A stretch of DNA of 64,000 bases from Nesterenkonia sphaerica (GCF_005771565.1 NZ_VAWA01000004.1:124001-188000); one strand, 5' to 3'. Counted from the first letter of the stretch, positions 26,698-37,300 are shown. Notes: generated from the sequence alone by a model not told the origin. Numbers and translations are program-made.

Positions 26698-28020
26698 GTG
26701 ACGTTCTCCACCGCACTGCTGACCGACCAATATGAACTGACCATGCTGCAGGCAGCCCTGCGCTCCGGGGCGGCCCACCGCCGCTGCACCTTCGAGGTCT
26801 TCGCACGCAGACTTCCCCAGGGGCGCAGGTTCGGGGTGGTGGCAGGAACCGGCCGGCTGCTGGAGGGCTTGGAGACGTTCCGGTTCCGGCGCAATGAGCT
26901 GGACTTCCTGGCTGAGCGTGGCATCGGCGACGACGACACCCTCGACTTCCTCTCCAGCTACCGCTTCAGTGGGGACATCAGCGGCTACGCCGAAGGCGAG
27001 ATCTACCTGCCGCACTCTCCGGTGCTGCAGGTCAGCGCCACGTTCGCCGAGGCCTGCCTGCTGGAGACCTTTGTGCTCTCTGTACTCAACCACGACTCCG
27101 CCGTGGCCTCCGCCGCTGCGCGGATGGTGATCGCCGCAGGGGGCGCTCCCGAATCCGGTGGCCGGCCCTGTGTGGAAATGGGCTCGCGGCGGACCCACGA
27201 GTTCTCCGCCACAGCGGCCGCCCGCGCAGCAGGGGTCGTGGGCTTCGCTGCCACGTCGAACCTGGAGGCCGGCCGCAGCTGGGGGGTCCCCACACTGGGC
27301 ACCGCCGCCCACGCCTTCACCCTGCTGCACGACTCCGAAGAGGACGCCTTCGCCGCCCAGGTGGAGACGTTCGGTCCCGGCACCACGCTGCTGGTGGACA
27401 CCTACGACGTCGAGGCGGCAGTGCGCAAAGCCGTCGAGATCGCCGGCTCCACACTCGGGGCGGTGCGGTTGGACTCCGGGGACTTGGTGGCCCAGGCGCA
27501 CGAGGTCCGGAAGCTGCTGGACTCCCTGGGCAACAGTGCCACCCGGATCATCGTCTCCTCAGACCTTGACGAGTACGCGATCGCCGGACTGGCCGCTGCG
27601 CCGGTGGACGCCTACGGGGTGGGCACACGACTGGTCACCGGCTCCGGCGCGCCCACTGCCTCCATGGTCTACAAACTGGTCCAGCGCCAGGACAGCAAGG
27701 GTGCCGAGGTGCCGGTGGAGAAAGCCTCCCCGAACAAGGCCAGCGCGGGCGGGAAGAAGCAGGCCCTGCGCAACCTCGACGCCGACGGGCGGGCGGCAGC
27801 AGAGATCATCTCCACCGATGCCACCCCGGAGCACTCCGGCTACTCCGGCCGCAACCTGCACGTCCCGCTGGTGGTCAGCGGCAGCGTGACGCCCGGCACC
27901 ACAGGTCCGGAAGGCGTCCGGGCAGCGGCGCAGCGGCACCGCGCCTCAGTGGAGGAGCTGCCCGCCGCCGCCCAGCGGCTCTCCGAGGGCGAACCGGTGA
28001 TCCCCACGGTCTTCGTCTGA
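26698..28020 (+). CDS. pncB: nicotinate phosphoribosyltransferase
   Basis: 440 residues, GTG start preceded by AGGA. Joins nicotinate with PRPP, using ATP, downstream of PncA. N-terminus LLTDQYELTMLQAAL; RCTFEVFARRLPQGRRFGVV-type motif near 40 (RRCTFEVFARRLP); LEAGRSWGVPTLGTAAHAF near 190 includes the phospho-histidine region; LDSGDLVAQAHEVRKLLD near 260; YGVGTRLVTG near 305. Length and motifs match the NAPRTase family (class II-like). Confidence 0.94.
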   Translation: MTFSTALLTDQYELTMLQAALRSGAAHRRCTFEVFARRLPQGRRFGVVAGTGRLLEGLETFRFRRNELDFLAERGIGDDDTLDFLSSYRFSGDISGYAEGEIYLPHSPVLQVSATFAEACLLETFVLSVLNHDSAVASAAARMVIAAGGAPESGGRPCVEMGSRRTHEFSATAAARAAGVVGFAATSNLEAGRSWGVPTLGTAAHAFTLLHDSEEDAFAAQVETFGPGTTLLVDTYDVEAAVRKAVEIAGSTLGAVRLDSGDLVAQAHEVRKLLDSLGNSATRIIVSSDLDEYAIAGLAAAPVDAYGVGTRLVTGSGAPTASMVYKLVQRQDSKGAEVPVEKASPNKASAGGKKQALRNLDADGRAAAEIISTDATPEHSGYSGRNLHVPLVVSGSVTPGTTGPEGVRAAAQRHRASVEELPAAAQRLSEGEPVIPTVFV

Positions 28021-28036
28021 GGCGCAGCAGGTTCGG

Positions 28037-28112
28037 CGACCCAGTGCCGGTCTGTCGACCCAGTGCCGGTCTGTCGACTCAGTGCCGGTTCGTCGACCCA
28101 ACGCCGGTTCGT
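28037..28112 (+). repeat. four 19-bp tandem repeats between pncB and clpS
   Basis: Unit CGACCCAGTGCCGGTCTGT repeated at 28037-28055, 28056-28074, 28075-28093 and 28094-28112. Units 1 and 2 are identical; units 3 and 4 differ at a few positions (CGACTC..., CCAACG...). The array fills nearly the whole gap and ends 11 bases before the clpS start codon, so it lies in the clpS leader. Confidence 0.95.
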
Positions 28113-28123
28113 AGAATAGAGCT

Positions 28124-28429
28124 ATGACTTCAGCTGCCGGATCAACGCTGACCCAGGAGGGCACCGAGCTCGACCTGCAGCGCAGCGTGCTGCACAGCCG
28201 CCCCTACCAGGTGGTGGTGTGGAACGACCCCGTGAACCTGATGTCCTATGTGGCGTGGGTGTTCCGCAGCTACTTCGGCTACTCCCGGGACAAAGCACAC
28301 CAGCTGATGCTCCAGGTCCACCACGAGGGCCGGTCCGTGGTAGCTTCCGGGCCGCGGGAGAAGGCCGAGCAGGATGTCACCGCCATGCACAGCTACGGGC
28401 TGCAGGCCACCGTCGAGGAAGCGGAGTAG
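28124..28429 (+). CDS. clpS: ATP-dependent Clp protease adaptor
   Basis: 101 residues. Delivers N-end-rule substrates to ClpC/ClpA. Core YQVVVWNDPVNLMSYVAWVF with the binding-pocket Asn-Asp, then LMLQVHHEGRSVVASGPREK (conserved His) and a C-terminal helix edge LQATVEEAE. DUF2017 follows six bases later, the standard actinobacterial pair. The ribosome site is weak and lies next to the 19-bp repeats. Confidence 0.94.
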   Translation: MTSAAGSTLTQEGTELDLQRSVLHSRPYQVVVWNDPVNLMSYVAWVFRSYFGYSRDKAHQLMLQVHHEGRSVVASGPREKAEQDVTAMHSYGLQATVEEAE

Positions 28430-28435
28430 ACCGCC

Positions 28436-29062
28436 ATGGCCCGTGCCTTCCGCGCCACCACCCGTGGCTACCGAGCGGATATGGAAACCTATGAGAGGCG
28501 ACTGCTGTCGCATCTGTGCGCCGATGTCATCTCCATGCTGGAGGCCCGTGGCCAGGCATCGGGCGACGACGCCGCCACCGCACCGGAGGACGGATTCGCC
28601 CACTTCCGCCGCGAACTGGCCGGCCTGGGCGTGGACATCGACGGTGAGACCGAGGAGTCCGGGCTGGAGCCTCCGGCTGATGCGGCGCTGGCTCGCCTGC
28701 TGCCCGACGCCTCGGGCGACCCAGCGGAGGCGGCCCAGCTCCGCAGGCTCTCCGAGGCTTCGCTGCGGGAGTCGAAGATCGCCGACCTGCGGGCGGCGCG
28801 TATGGCTCTGGAATCTGACCCGGTCTCGCTGTCGGAGGAGCAGGCCCCGGTGTTCGGCCGCGCACTCAATGCGGTGCGTCTGACCTTGGCGGCACGGCTG
28901 GAGATCGACGATGAGGACGACGCCGAACGGGTCCACCAGATGGCTTCTGGGTCCAAGGCTTCCACCACGGAGGAGTTCATGGCCGAGCTCTACACCTTCA
29001 CCACGTGGCTGCAGGAGTCACTTTTCAGCGCGATGCTCGATGTCATGCCAGACGACCAGTGA
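28436..29062 (+). CDS. DUF2017 family protein
   Basis: 208 residues, actinobacterial family found right after clpS. Helical, acidic; segments AFRATTRGYRADMETYERRL at the N-terminus and ADRVHQM-like EDDAERVHQMASGSKASTTE near 160 are conserved parts. No catalytic motif is visible. The fixed position next to clpS suggests a link with proteolysis, but this is guilt by association only. Confidence 0.85.
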   Translation: MARAFRATTRGYRADMETYERRLLSHLCADVISMLEARGQASGDDAATAPEDGFAHFRRELAGLGVDIDGETEESGLEPPADAALARLLPDASGDPAEAAQLRRLSEASLRESKIADLRAARMALESDPVSLSEEQAPVFGRALNAVRLTLAARLEIDDEDDAERVHQMASGSKASTTEEFMAELYTFTTWLQESLFSAMLDVMPDDQ

Positions 29063-29080
29063 CGCTATGCTGAACGCCAT

Positions 29081-29866
29081 ATGAAACTGACGATCATCGG
29101 GTGCAGCGGCTCCTTTCCGGGGCCGCACTCCTCTGCCAGCTGCTACCTGGTCAGCCAGGAGTATCAGGGCCGCACCTGGCGCATCGCTCTCGACCTCGGC
29201 AGCGGGGCGCTGGGCCCGCTGCAGCGCCACATGGCGCTGGAGGACCTGGATGCGGTGTGCCTGAGCCACCTGCACCCGGACCACTACATGGACCTGACCG
29301 GCCTGCACATCGCGGTGAAGTGGCGTCCCGGCGGCTGGCCCAGTGAACGCATCCCGGTCCACGGGCCGGTCGGCACCGATATGCGTATCGCAGCAGCTCA
29401 CGGGATCGACCCGGTCCCGGGGATGCACCAGGAGTTTGAGTTTCACCACTGGTCTCCAGGCCAGCCCACCATGATCGGCCCCTTCACCATCACCCCGATC
29501 ACCGTGCGGCATCCGGTGGAGGAGCCCTACGCGCTGCGCATTGAGGCCCCGGGGACCAACGGAGACACCCGGGTGCTGACGTATTCCGGGGACACCGACA
29601 GCTGCTCCGGTCTGGTCGAGGCCGCCCGCGGCTCCGATGTGTTTCTGTGCGAAGCCGCCTACCAGGACGGCCGCGATGACGACATTGAGGGGATCCACCT
29701 CAACGGCGACCGGGCAGGGATGACAGCCGAACAGGCAGGAGTGGGTCGACTGCTGCTGACGCACATGCCGGCGTGGACCGATGCCAATGTGGTGCGCGAA
29801 CACGCCGCCCGCCGCTACTCAGGAAACATTGCTGTGGCCGCCGACGGGGTCACCTACCAGATCTGA
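29081..29866 (+). CDS. metallo-beta-lactamase fold hydrolase
   Basis: 261 residues. The di-metal motif HxHxDH is at residues 63-68 (SHLHPDHYMD), further ligands in ITVRHPVEEP, YSGDTDSC and the final LTHMPAWTD. N-terminus MKLTIIGCSGSFPGPHSSAS is of the RNase Z/PhnP-like (lactamase_B_2) group. Its fixed place before rph and rdgB suggests RNA or nucleotide processing; substrate unknown. Confidence 0.87.
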   Translation: MKLTIIGCSGSFPGPHSSASCYLVSQEYQGRTWRIALDLGSGALGPLQRHMALEDLDAVCLSHLHPDHYMDLTGLHIAVKWRPGGWPSERIPVHGPVGTDMRIAAAHGIDPVPGMHQEFEFHHWSPGQPTMIGPFTITPITVRHPVEEPYALRIEAPGTNGDTRVLTYSGDTDSCSGLVEAARGSDVFLCEAAYQDGRDDDIEGIHLNGDRAGMTAEQAGVGRLLLTHMPAWTDANVVREHAARRYSGNIAVAADGVTYQI

Positions 29867-29887
29867 AATACGCTACAGGGAGGGTCA

Positions 29888-30628
29888 ATGACTATGACGA
29901 TTGTCCGTGCTGATGGCCGCGCCGTCGATCAGATGCGCGAAGTCACCATCACCCGCGAATGGTCGGCGCACGCCGAGGGAAGTGCACTGATCGAGTTTGG
30001 TGACACCAAGGTGCTGTGCACCGCCAGTGTCGAGTCCGATGTTCCGCGCTGGCTGCGCGGGCAGGGCCGGGGGTGGGTCACCGCCGAATACGCCATGCTC
30101 CCGCGCGCCACCAACACCCGCAACGCACGCGAGTCCATTAAGGGCAAAGTCGGCGGGCGCACCCATGAGATTTCTCGGCTGATCGGACGTTCCCTCCGCG
30201 CGGTGGTCGACCTGGAGTCGCTGGGCGAAAATATGATCACGCTGGACTGCGATGTGCTGCAAGCAGACGGCGGCACCCGGACCGCTGCGGTGACCGGAGC
30301 GTTCGTGGCTCTGGCCGATGCCATCGAATGGGCTCGCGGCGAAGGCAAGATTCGCAAGCGGGCAGAGGTCCTGCGGGACTCCGTGGCTGCGGTGTCGGTA
30401 GGGGTGCTGCCAGAGGGAACCGCCGTGCTGGACCTGCCCTACGGGGAGGACTCCACCGCGGGGACGGATATGAACGTCGTGGTCACCGGCAGCGGCGAGT
30501 TCGTCGAGGTGCAGGGCACCGCTGAGGGTGCACCGTTCAGCCGGGAGCAGCTCAACGCCCTGCTGGACCTGTCCCTCACCGGCTGCCAGCGCCTGGCGGA
30601 CCTGCAGAGGATGGCACTGGCCCAGTGA
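29888..30628 (+). CDS. rph: ribonuclease PH
   Basis: 246 residues. Phosphorolytic 3'-exoribonuclease that trims tRNA precursors. Motifs: [19 protein letters not shown] near 30, [16 protein letters not shown] near 57 (conserved RG and the phosphate site), [20 protein letters not shown] near 100 and the Asp-rich [17 protein letters not shown] near 180 that binds the metal. Coupled to rdgB by a GTGA overlap. RNase PH acts on tRNA tails, relevant to the three tRNAs in this window. Confidence 0.95.
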   Translation: MTMTIVRADGRAVDQMREVTITREWSAHAEGSALIEFGDTKVLCTASVESDVPRWLRGQGRGWVTAEYAMLPRATNTRNARESIKGKVGGRTHEISRLIGRSLRAVVDLESLGENMITLDCDVLQADGGTRTAAVTGAFVALADAIEWARGEGKIRKRAEVLRDSVAAVSVGVLPEGTAVLDLPYGEDSTAGTDMNVVVTGSGEFVEVQGTAEGAPFSREQLNALLDLSLTGCQRLADLQRMALAQ

Positions 30629-31260
30629 GCGGCCAGATCGTCCTCGCCACCGCCAATCAGGGCAAGCTCCGCGAGTTCCGAGCCCTGCTGGCCGCCCAGC
30701 CGGCCCTGCGTCACCTGGACCTGGACACCGCAGTGGTCGACGCCGCCACCGCCGGGGCCCCAGCGGTCCCCGAGACAGGGGTGACGTTCGCTGAGAATTC
30801 CCTGCTGAAAGCTCGCGCCGTGGCCGCCCACACCGGTCTGCCGGCAGTCGCCGATGACTCCGGCCTGGCCGTGGACGTCCTCGGCGGCGCGCCCGGGTTT
30901 CTCTCCGCCCGCTGGGCCGGAGCGCAGTCCAGCGACATCAACAACCGCCGACTGCTGCTGGAGCAGCTGAGCGACGTTCCCGCCCGCCACCGGGGGGCGG
31001 CCTTCGTCTGCGTGGCCAGCCTGGTGACCCCCAGCTCCCACCGCGCGGGCCCGGGGGAGCACACCGCAGAAGGACGGTTGGAAGGCACCCTGCTGACCCA
31101 GGAGCGGGGAACAGGGGGCTTCGGCTACGACCCCATCCTGCAGCCGGCCGGGGAGACCCGCTCCTGTGCTGAGCTGACCATGGAAGAGAAGAACGCGATC
31201 TCACACCGCGGCCAGGCCTTCGCCGCGCTGGCTGAGCGCATCGTGGAGGTACTGGCCTAA
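30625..31260 (+). CDS. rdgB: XTP/dITP diphosphatase (non-canonical purine NTP pyrophosphatase)
   Basis: 211 residues, GTG start. Clears XTP, ITP and dITP from the nucleotide pool. T/SxNxxK substrate loop at residues 8-13 ([11 protein letters not shown]), [19 protein letters not shown] near 75 with the metal-binding Asp, [11 protein letters not shown] near 165 and [14 protein letters not shown] near 190. The next gene starts on the base following the stop. A longer than usual loop ([18 protein letters not shown]) lies near residue 140. Confidence 0.94.
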   Translation: MSGQIVLATANQGKLREFRALLAAQPALRHLDLDTAVVDAATAGAPAVPETGVTFAENSLLKARAVAAHTGLPAVADDSGLAVDVLGGAPGFLSARWAGAQSSDINNRRLLLEQLSDVPARHRGAAFVCVASLVTPSSHRAGPGEHTAEGRLEGTLLTQERGTGGFGYDPILQPAGETRSCAELTMEEKNAISHRGQAFAALAERIVEVLA

Positions 31261-32379
31261 ATGTCACTGTCAGCACTTGGCTCCCTGGCTGATCTGCGCC
31301 CACCACGAGTGAAGGGCCTGAACTTCACCGCTGTGGACTTCGAAACCGCCAACGGCTTCCGCGGCTCACCCTGCGCGATCGGGATGGTGCGCGTGCGCGA
31401 CGGCAACGTCGACGAGCTGTTCTTCAAACGCATGCGGCCACCAGAAGGGTTCGACCGCTTCGACCCGCGCAATGTCCACATCCACGGCATCACCGCCGAG
31501 CGAGTGGCCCAGCAGCCGCGCTTCGGGGAGCTCTTCGCAGACATCGCAGACTTCATCGGGTCAGACACGCTCATCGCGCACAACGCAGGCTTCGACCTCG
31601 AGGTCTTCGAATCCGCCTTGGAGGTCTCCGGGCTGGACTCACCGGGTCTGCGCGCACTGTGTTCGCTGCGCCTGGCGCGGGCGGTCTACCAGCTCGACTC
31701 CCACGCCCTGCCGCGCTCCGCCGCAGCGGCCGGTTTCCACCTCAAGCACCACCACCACGCCCTGTGGGACGCTCGCGCGGCGGCCGCAATCGTGGTGGAC
31801 ATCGCCGAGCGTGAGCGGCAGAAGCAGCTGCACCCGCTCTTTGCCGCCCACGGCATTGAGCTGGAGGAGCTCCAGTCCTGGTCCGGGCCCCGTGACTACG
31901 AATCCCGGGCCACCCGGCAGGCCCGCGGCTGTGCGGCACTGCTGGACGCCCGGACTCCCGACGTCACCGAGGACATGCTCCCGGACCTGATGCGCTGGCA
32001 GGACGAGGGCCGGAACCTACCGGCCAACCCTCAAGCCGACCCCAGCCACCCGCTCTGTGGTGAGCACATCGTCTTCAGCGGCAACCTCGCCGTCCCCCGC
32101 GCCGACGCCAAGGCGCTCGCGGCCGAGCACGGGGCCACCACGGCCTCGAAAGTCACCAGTGCGACCACACTGCTGGTGGTCGGCGACGGGGTCAGCAGCC
32201 AGGATCTGCAGGCAGAGCGCACGGTGCCGCCGCTGCGGGCACGCAAGGTCGTGGAAGCCCTGGACCGCCGCAGCCAGGGCCAGCAGCTCCGGCTCGTGAC
32301 GGAGGACGGCTTCCGGCAGCTGCTCGGCGATGCATGGCCGCTGCCGGACTCCTCGGCGGTCAGCGCCGCGGCAGAGTAG
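31261..32379 (+). CDS. DEDDh 3'-5' exonuclease with C-terminal BRCT domain
   Basis: 372 residues. DnaQ-like exonuclease: DFET gives D26 and E28 (motif I), HNAGFDLEVFESAL is motif II and HHHHALWDARAAA contains the catalytic His and final Asp (motif III, DEDDh type). A helical linker is followed by a BRCT domain (GEHIVFSGNLAVPRADAKAL near 260 to VTSATTLLVVGDG). The fusion resembles the Pol III epsilon-like proteins of actinobacteria that are separate from the replicative polymerase; a repair or processing role is likely. Starts directly at the rdgB stop. Confidence 0.88.
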   Translation: MSLSALGSLADLRPPRVKGLNFTAVDFETANGFRGSPCAIGMVRVRDGNVDELFFKRMRPPEGFDRFDPRNVHIHGITAERVAQQPRFGELFADIADFIGSDTLIAHNAGFDLEVFESALEVSGLDSPGLRALCSLRLARAVYQLDSHALPRSAAAAGFHLKHHHHALWDARAAAAIVVDIAERERQKQLHPLFAAHGIELEELQSWSGPRDYESRATRQARGCAALLDARTPDVTEDMLPDLMRWQDEGRNLPANPQADPSHPLCGEHIVFSGNLAVPRADAKALAAEHGATTASKVTSATTLLVVGDGVSSQDLQAERTVPPLRARKVVEALDRRSQGQQLRLVTEDGFRQLLGDAWPLPDSSAVSAAAE

Positions 32380-33037
32380 TCTCCCGCCACCGCCGGCCCA
32401 GATCCTCCACCACCAGCTGCAGCAGCTCATGCTTCGGCCCCGGCGCGGGGGCACCAGGTGGCTGCCCCGCCCGCTGCTGCGCATCGCGGACCAGCCGGGG
32501 GTGGCCGTGGGTGAGGCAGATGGCCTGGGCCGCCCAGTCCTGCTTCATCGGGGTCTCCACGTAGGGCAGCGCACTGATGGGCACAATACGCAGCAGGGCG
32601 GCGTCGTCCTCAGCCTCCGGCTGCGCCGGAGCCCGGGGTGAGCCCATGTCACCGGAGGCGAGTCCGGCCAGCGAGGTCCCTGCGCTGCCGGGCACCAGCT
32701 CCACCGCGGCGGCATCCACAATCCGGCGCAGCGCGTGGGAGGTGGGCCGCGGCGGCGGCTGGGGCGCCCCAGGGGGAAACCGCCCGGTGATCACGTGGTG
32801 CCAGCGCAGAGCGGCCAGCCACATGCTCGCCGCCGGGTCAGCCCCGGTGCCCTCACTGGACCATTCAAGGACTTCCAGCAGCCCATCACCCATACACAGC
32901 GCCAGCAGCGCTTCGGCGTGGACTGCCTCGCCGGGGGCCGGAAGCAGGCTGAGCATCACGGGTTCGAAGGAGTCGATGAGCTGCAGGTCTGCTGGATCCG
33001 GCGCGGAGGAGGTCACGAACGGCAAGAATACCGACAT
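32360..33037 (-). CDS. ADP-ribosylglycohydrolase-like protein, degenerate
   Basis: 225 residues from ATG 33037 (a longer frame reaches 33208 but overlaps sbcD). The C-terminal half resembles ADP-ribosylglycohydrolases (DDAALLRIVPISALPYVE, AAQAICLTHGHPRLVRDAQ), and CMGDGLLEVLEW recalls their GD motif. The TDDT-type metal ligands of active enzymes are not visible, and the middle is short, so it is either a truncated or a divergent, probably inactive member. The end overlaps the convergent exonuclease by 20 bases. It is divergent from sbcD, sharing a 73-bp gap. Assignment is tentative. Confidence 0.5.
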   Translation of the reverse strand: MSVFLPFVTSSAPDPADLQLIDSFEPVMLSLLPAPGEAVHAEALLALCMGDGLLEVLEWSSEGTGADPAASMWLAALRWHHVITGRFPPGAPQPPPRPTSHALRRIVDAAAVELVPGSAGTSLAGLASGDMGSPRAPAQPEAEDDAALLRIVPISALPYVETPMKQDWAAQAICLTHGHPRLVRDAQQRAGQPPGAPAPGPKHELLQLVVEDLGRRWRETTLPRR

Positions 33038-33110
33038 TTTCGCGTCCGGCGGAGTCCATGTGGGTGCCCCGCCGTAGGCTGGTGGCAGTGACAAGAGAAG
33101 TGAGTCGATC

Positions 33111-34334
33111 ATGAAGCTGCTGCACACCTCGGACTGGCACCTGGGCCGCGGGTTCCACGGCGCGGATCTGCGTGAGACCCAGCTGGAGATGATGCGGACC
33201 GTCTGCACGGCGGTGACCGAGCATCAGGTGGATGTGGTGCTGGTCTCCGGAGACGTCTTTGACCGCGCGCTGCCCCCCGAGTGGGCTGTCCGGGAGCTGG
33301 GCGCGTGCCTGCGTCAGATCCGCGAGGCCGGGGCGCTGGTGGTGATGACCAGTGGCAACCATGACTCGGCGGTCCGGCTCGGCTTCAACCGTGAACTGGT
33401 GGCACACTCCGGGGTCCACATCCGGTCCGGGCTTGAGGATGCCTGGACACCGGTGGAGGTCACCTCGCACCAGGAACGGGTGCTGATCTACGGAGTCCCG
33501 TACTTGGAGCCGCAGATCTACGCGGCGGAACTGGGCCTGGACCGGGCGCACCACTCGGCGGTGATGTCAGAGGTGGTCCGCCGCATCCGTGCAGATGTGG
33601 CGGCGCGGACTGATCCGGAGCACGACGCCGCGCCCCGGGTGATCGTGATGGCCCACCTGTTTGCCCACCGCGGCCAGGCCAGTGAATCCGAACGCAGCAT
33701 CGGCGCCCCGGCGGTCCCGGAGGCCACCCTGGAACACCACCAGAACAGCGTCGGAGGGCTAGCGGTGGTCCCGCTGGAGATTTTTGAAGGCTTCGACTAT
33801 GTGGCCCTGGGCCACCTGCACGGGCGCCAGCGGCTCGCCGACCGGATCCGCTACTCCGGATCACCCCTGCGCTACTCGTTCTCCGAGGAGCACCACCATA
33901 AGGGGGCCTGGCTGGTGGACACCCAGGCGCTGCAGGACCCGGCAGCAGCGGTGACTGCGGTGGACTGGAGTCTGGGCCGCGAGGTCGCCCGTCTGCAGGG
34001 CACACTGGAGACGATGCTGGCTCCGGAGACAGTGCAGGCCCACCAGGAGGCGTTTGTGCAGATCACGCTGACTGATGATGAACGCCCCGCGCGGGCCTAC
34101 CACCGTCTCAGCGAGGCGTACCCCCTCCTAATGCAGTACCGGTACGCAGGGCGGGGGCTGCAGCAGCCTGAGCACAGTTTCAGTCAGCGGCTGCACACCG
34201 CGCAGAGCGAGCTCGAGGTGGTCACCGGGTTCCTCGAACATGTGCGCAACCGGAGCGCCACCGGTGAGGAGCTGGCGGAGGTGGCCTCCGCGCTGGAGGC
34301 AGTGCGCACCACAGAAGCCGGGGAGCCGGCATGA
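33111..34334 (+). CDS. sbcD: exonuclease SbcD (Mre11-type nuclease subunit)
   Basis: 407 residues. Calcineurin-like phosphoesterase with all metal motifs: DWHLGR (D8/H10), SGDVFDRA near 45, TSGNHDSAVRLG near 82, VMAHLF near 182 and LGHLHGRQ near 225. It cuts hairpins and trims double-strand ends together with SbcC. ATG at 33111 has GAGAAG/GTGAG-like purine stretch before it. Overlaps sbcC as ATGA. Confidence 0.95.
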   Translation: MKLLHTSDWHLGRGFHGADLRETQLEMMRTVCTAVTEHQVDVVLVSGDVFDRALPPEWAVRELGACLRQIREAGALVVMTSGNHDSAVRLGFNRELVAHSGVHIRSGLEDAWTPVEVTSHQERVLIYGVPYLEPQIYAAELGLDRAHHSAVMSEVVRRIRADVAARTDPEHDAAPRVIVMAHLFAHRGQASESERSIGAPAVPEATLEHHQNSVGGLAVVPLEIFEGFDYVALGHLHGRQRLADRIRYSGSPLRYSFSEEHHHKGAWLVDTQALQDPAAAVTAVDWSLGREVARLQGTLETMLAPETVQAHQEAFVQITLTDDERPARAYHRLSEAYPLLMQYRYAGRGLQQPEHSFSQRLHTAQSELEVVTGFLEHVRNRSATGEELAEVASALEAVRTTEAGEPA

Positions 34335-37300
34335 AGTTCCACTCGCTGACCGTCTGCGCGTTCGGTCCCTTTGCCGGGACTGAGAGGGTGGACTTCGACG
34401 CGCTCAGCGCGGACGGGTTGTTTCTGCTGCGCGGCCAGACTGGGGCCGGAAAGACCTCGGTGCTGGATGCCATCACCTTTGCCCTCTACGGCGACGTGCC
34501 GGGGCACCGGCGCGCTGAGGGGTTGAAGTCCCAGCACGCACCGCTGGAACGTCAGCCCTATGTCGAGTTGGAATTTTCCACCGGGCAGGACCGCATGTGG
34601 GTTCGGCGGGAGGCCACCTATTACCGCCCTGCCAAACGCCGCGGGGCCGCCCCCCAGCGGGTAGGTTCCGCCCTCTACATCAAGCGTCTGCAGCAGGGTG
34701 AGTGGAAGCCGCTGCCGGTGCACAAGATCGATGAGGGCGCCGCTGAGCTCCAACGCCTGCTGGGGCTGAGCATGGGGGAGTTCACCAAGGTGATCATGCT
34801 CCCGCAGGGCTCGTTCGCCCAACTGCTCCACGCCTCAAACGATGATCGGCGCAAGATTCTCGAGCAGCTTTTCGACATCCGGGTCTATGAGCAGTTGGAA
34901 CAGCACCTGGAAGAGTGCAAACAGCAGTCCGCAGCCCAGCGCAAAGAGCTGGAATCCCAGATAACTCTGCACACCCGCCAGCTGACCAACTGTGCGGCCG
35001 CGCTGCTGACCGATGCGATGCCCCAGACAGCGGACCTGCTACCAGAACAGCTCAGCGAGCCAGTGCTGCACCACCTGTGGCAGCAACAGGCCGCGCTGCA
35101 GACCGCCGCAGCCGAAGCCCAGGACGCCGCAGCGCAGGCACAGGACAGATGGACGGAGCTGACGGCCCGGCGCCGGGAGCTTCAGCGCTGGAGTGAGCAT
35201 CAGGAACTCAGACGCCTGCACGAGCAGGCCCGAGGCGACGCCGAACAGGCCGACCAGCTGCTCTCCCATCACCAGCGGGCACTAGCAGTCCAGCAGTGGC
35301 TCACCCGCGCTGACCAGGACACCGACACCGCCCACCAAGAGCAGGAGCGCGCCACGGCCATCCAGCAGCAGGCCCAGGAACTGCTGCGTGAGCAGCCAGA
35401 ACTGGCAGCGGAGTCAGTGGCTGCGGCAGCCGAAGAGCTCGTGGAGCTGCGCGCCCGGCTCACCGACCCGGAGGTCAGTCAGCTCGAACAGCGCTGGGCG
35501 GAGCTCACTGAGGCGGCGCACACGGCAGACCACGCCGCAGCGCAGGCCCGGACGCTGATCCAGGCGCGCGCAGCCGAGATCACCACGGTCTCGGAGGAGC
35601 TGGAGTCGGGGCAGGCTCAACTGGTGCCCGCAGAGGAGATCGACCAGGAGATCGACGAGACCCAGCAGGCTGCAACAGAGGCACAGAGGCGCACCGAGCT
35701 CCACCAGCAGCGTGAGTCCGCCGCCGCACGGCTGGAGGAGCTGGAACGGCAGGAGGTGGCAGCACAGGTCGAGCAGCGGGAGGCGGAGCAGACCTACCGG
35801 CTCCGCTTCGCAGATTCGCTCCAGCAGGCCGCCGCCCAGGTGGCCGCTGAGCTTTCTCCCGGGGAGCCGTGCCTGGCCTGCGGCTCTCGAGACCACCCTG
35901 AGCCGCTGGAGCAGCAGGCTCATGCCGTCTCGGCTGCCGACTGTGAGTCCGCACTGGAACACTGGCAGCAGACGCGCCTGAACTGCGCCGACCTGGCTCA
36001 GCGCCGGCGCAGCACCGAGGCCGAGCTGGAGCACATCCGCAGCGCCCTCGGTGATGAGGCAGACGTGCCGGCCGAGCAAGCCCACCGAGAGCACCGCAGC
36101 GCCGAGGAGCGGGTCCGTGTGGCGCGGCAGCGCCGCCAGGAGCAACGGGCTCTGCTGAACGAGGTGGAGAAGCTGCGCCAGCGGCTGGCAGACCTGCAGA
36201 CGCAGCGCACTGCCGCCGAGCACACCGCCGAGCGCGAGGGCGCCGACGCTGCACGTCTGCGCAGTGAGGCGGAGGCCGCACGCCAGCGGCTGAGTGCACT
36301 GCGCGGCGGATACCCCAGTGTGACTGAGCGCATCGCGGACCTGGATCAGTGGCACCAGAAGTTCACCGCCGCCCAGCAGGCTGCCCAGCGCGCGGCCCAG
36401 GCACAGGAGACCGCCAGGCGCAGCGCAGCAGAGGCTGCGCAGCAGGTGGCGGACTCCCCATTCCCCAGTCCACAAGCCGTGCTGGAGGCTCAGCTCCCGG
36501 CCGAGCGGCTGAGTCAGTTGAACCAGCAGGTGGCCGACTTCAGAGACCGGGAGACCAAACTGGCGTTTGAGGCGGAGCTGGAGGAGATCATCGCCGGCCG
36601 AGAGCGCGCCGCCCGCGGAGAGCAGTCCCCGTCGCAGCAGGAACTGGACCTAGCCGAGCAGGATGCGCGCCAGGCTGACCAGGAAGTGGAGACGGCGGCA
36701 CGCCGACTGACGGAGTACGTGGCGGAGGCCAAAGCGGTGCAGCGTGCGGCTCAGGACCTCCAGGAAGCGCTCAGTTCCCGCGACCAGCAGGCGGCGGCGG
36801 CGCAGCTTCGCGCTGAGCTGGCCGATGCGGTGCTGGCCCGCGGAGGTGATAACGAGAAGGGCATGCGCCTGACCACCTACGTGCTGGCCGCCCGGCTGGA
36901 ACGGGTCACCGAGGCCGCCACCCGGCATCTGAGCATTATGACCGACGGGCGCTACCAGCTTCTGCTGGACCCGGAGCGCACCGGCACCAGGCAGCGGCTG
37001 CGCGGCCTGGATCTGAAAGTCTTCGACGAACACGCGGAGCAGGAGCGGCCCGCCCAGTCGCTCTCCGGGGGCGAGACCTTCATGGCGTCACTGGCACTGG
37101 CCCTGGGACTCGCCGAGGTGGTGCAGTCTGAAGCAGGCGGGGTGGGGCTGGATAGCCTGTTCATTGACGAAGGGTTCGGTTCCTTGGACGATCACACCTT
37201 GGAAGCGGTGATGTCAGCGCTGCACACTCTGCAGGGCGAGGGCAGAAGGATCGGGGTGGTCAGTCATGTCACAGAGATGCACCAGCAGATCCCGGTGCAG

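Noticed and set aside
28037-28112. Possible CRISPR array
   Set aside because: The 19-bp units are directly adjacent without spacers; it is a simple tandem repeat. No CRISPR or cas gene was seen in the window.
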